Assembly (NCBI GenBank): GCA_041685075.1
Contig: JAWLGN010000135.1
Location: forward strand, 1-14,527
DNA: 14,527 nt
From: JAMCRM01 sp041685075
Lineage (GTDB): Bacteria; Acidobacteriota; Terriglobia; Bryobacterales; Bryobacteraceae
Direction: 5' to 3'
Shown here: positions 14,115 to 14,527 of the stretch, piece after piece
How the letters are laid out: each line of letters begins with the position of its first letter
How positions within the stretch are numbered: the first letter of the stretch is position 1
Position numbers and translations under genes: made by a program
Notes under the pieces: model-generated
Told to the model about the DNA's origin: nothing
The model's database searches: none
The model's input: the letters and a program-made list of their open reading frames with translations, nothing else

Positions 14115-14527
14115 CTACTGCGCTCCATCGCCGCGATGCTCGCGGAGGAAGGCTTCGTCGATGGGCTTGCGGCCGGCGAAGCCTTCATCGGTTCCGTGCC
14201 AATAGCCGATCTCCGGCTCCCCGAGCTTCCAGCAGAGATAGACCTCCTGGCCGCGGTAGAGCGTGGGGAAGTCCACCAGCCCGGTTTCCAGGTCTTTAAC
14301 CAGGCAACCGGACTCCTGGATGCTCTCGATGATCTGCTTGAGCTGGGAAGCGGAGTGGTCGCGCGTAATACGGGCTTCGGCGGCGCGGCGGCGATCGAGC
14401 GAAACGCCCCCCATCGTGACAATGCGGCTGGTGATGGCGGAAAAGGCGCCGGCGGCCTCCCGATAGGCGGCCTGCAAGGTCAGCGCCTCGCGCAACAGCT
14501 CGCCGATGCGCGGCAACAGGCTTTCAG
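14115..14527 (-). CDS. DUF2203 family protein, 5' end cut by window edge
   Basis: The last about 137 codons of a gene that enters from the right edge on the minus strand; the frame is open to the edge (ESLLPRIGELL before the first in-frame TTG at 14516), so that TTG is probably not the true start. The visible protein has an N-terminal helical part (about 1-60) rich in Ala/Leu/Arg, then the DUF2203 core: IIESIQESGCLVKDLETGLVDFP, LYRGQEVYLCWKLGEPEIGYWHGTDEGFAGRKPID. The family is about 120-150 residues, predicted cytoplasmic, with no assigned function. It ends 15 nt from the stop of the enolase-superfamily gene (convergent). The call rests on the LVDFP...GREVYLCWKLGEPEIGYWH pattern recognised from memory. 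Confidence 0.85.
   Translation of the reverse strand, partial: ESLLPRIGELLREALTLQAAYREAAGAFSAITSRIVTMGGVSLDRRRAAEARITRDHSASQLKQIIESIQESGCLVKDLETGLVDFPTLYRGQEVYLCWKLGEPEIGYWHGTDEGFAGRKPIDEAFLREHRGDGAQ

Overview
The window looks like chromosomal DNA from a high-GC, Gram-negative-type bacterium, most likely an Acidobacteriota member of the Solibacter/Bryobacter kind. The lineage call is inference. It rests on an Oar-type TonB-dependent receptor with an N-terminal carboxypeptidase-regulatory domain, a second outer-membrane barrel protein, a Tat-exported enolase-superfamily enzyme, a DUF2203 protein and a divergent membrane pyrophosphatase. I see no tRNA, rRNA, CRISPR array, insertion sequence or prophage gene.

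Layout. Positions 1-2578 (minus) hold most of an Oar-like TonB-dependent receptor that runs off the left edge. Divergent from it is a 274-aa predicted outer-membrane beta-barrel protein (2787-3611, plus), which converges on an M16B zinc peptidase (3677-4972, minus). The peptidase gene is divergent from rlmN (5035-6093, plus), which is followed after 8 nt by a small Cys-rich four-helix copper-storage-like protein (6102-6461). A 420-nt gap with a clear sigma-70-type promoter leads to the first membrane pyrophosphatase (6882-9341), which ends at a strong intrinsic terminator. A second, canonical pyrophosphatase follows in its own unit (9568-11769). Next is an ArsR-type repressor/AHSA1 pair (11874-12781) overlapping by ATGA, with a promoter and tandem operator-like repeats. 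Then come a Tat-signal mandelate-racemase-like enzyme (12837-14099) and, convergent with it, a partial DUF2203 gene (14115 to the right edge).

How the genes work together. The two pyrophosphatases both couple PPi hydrolysis to ion pumping but belong to different branches of the family: one is divergent with an apparent signal peptide and an extra cytoplasmic insert, the other is a standard K+-independent proton pump. The receptor, the barrel protein, the M16 peptidase and the exported enolase-family enzyme all point to an envelope-oriented lifestyle with uptake of external substrates. The ArsR/AHSA1 pair looks like a self-repressed two-gene operon. The most interesting items are the divergent/canonical pyrophosphatase tandem, the copper-storage-like protein that has lost paired cysteines, and the layered operator at arsR. 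I found no convincing wholly new multi-gene system.
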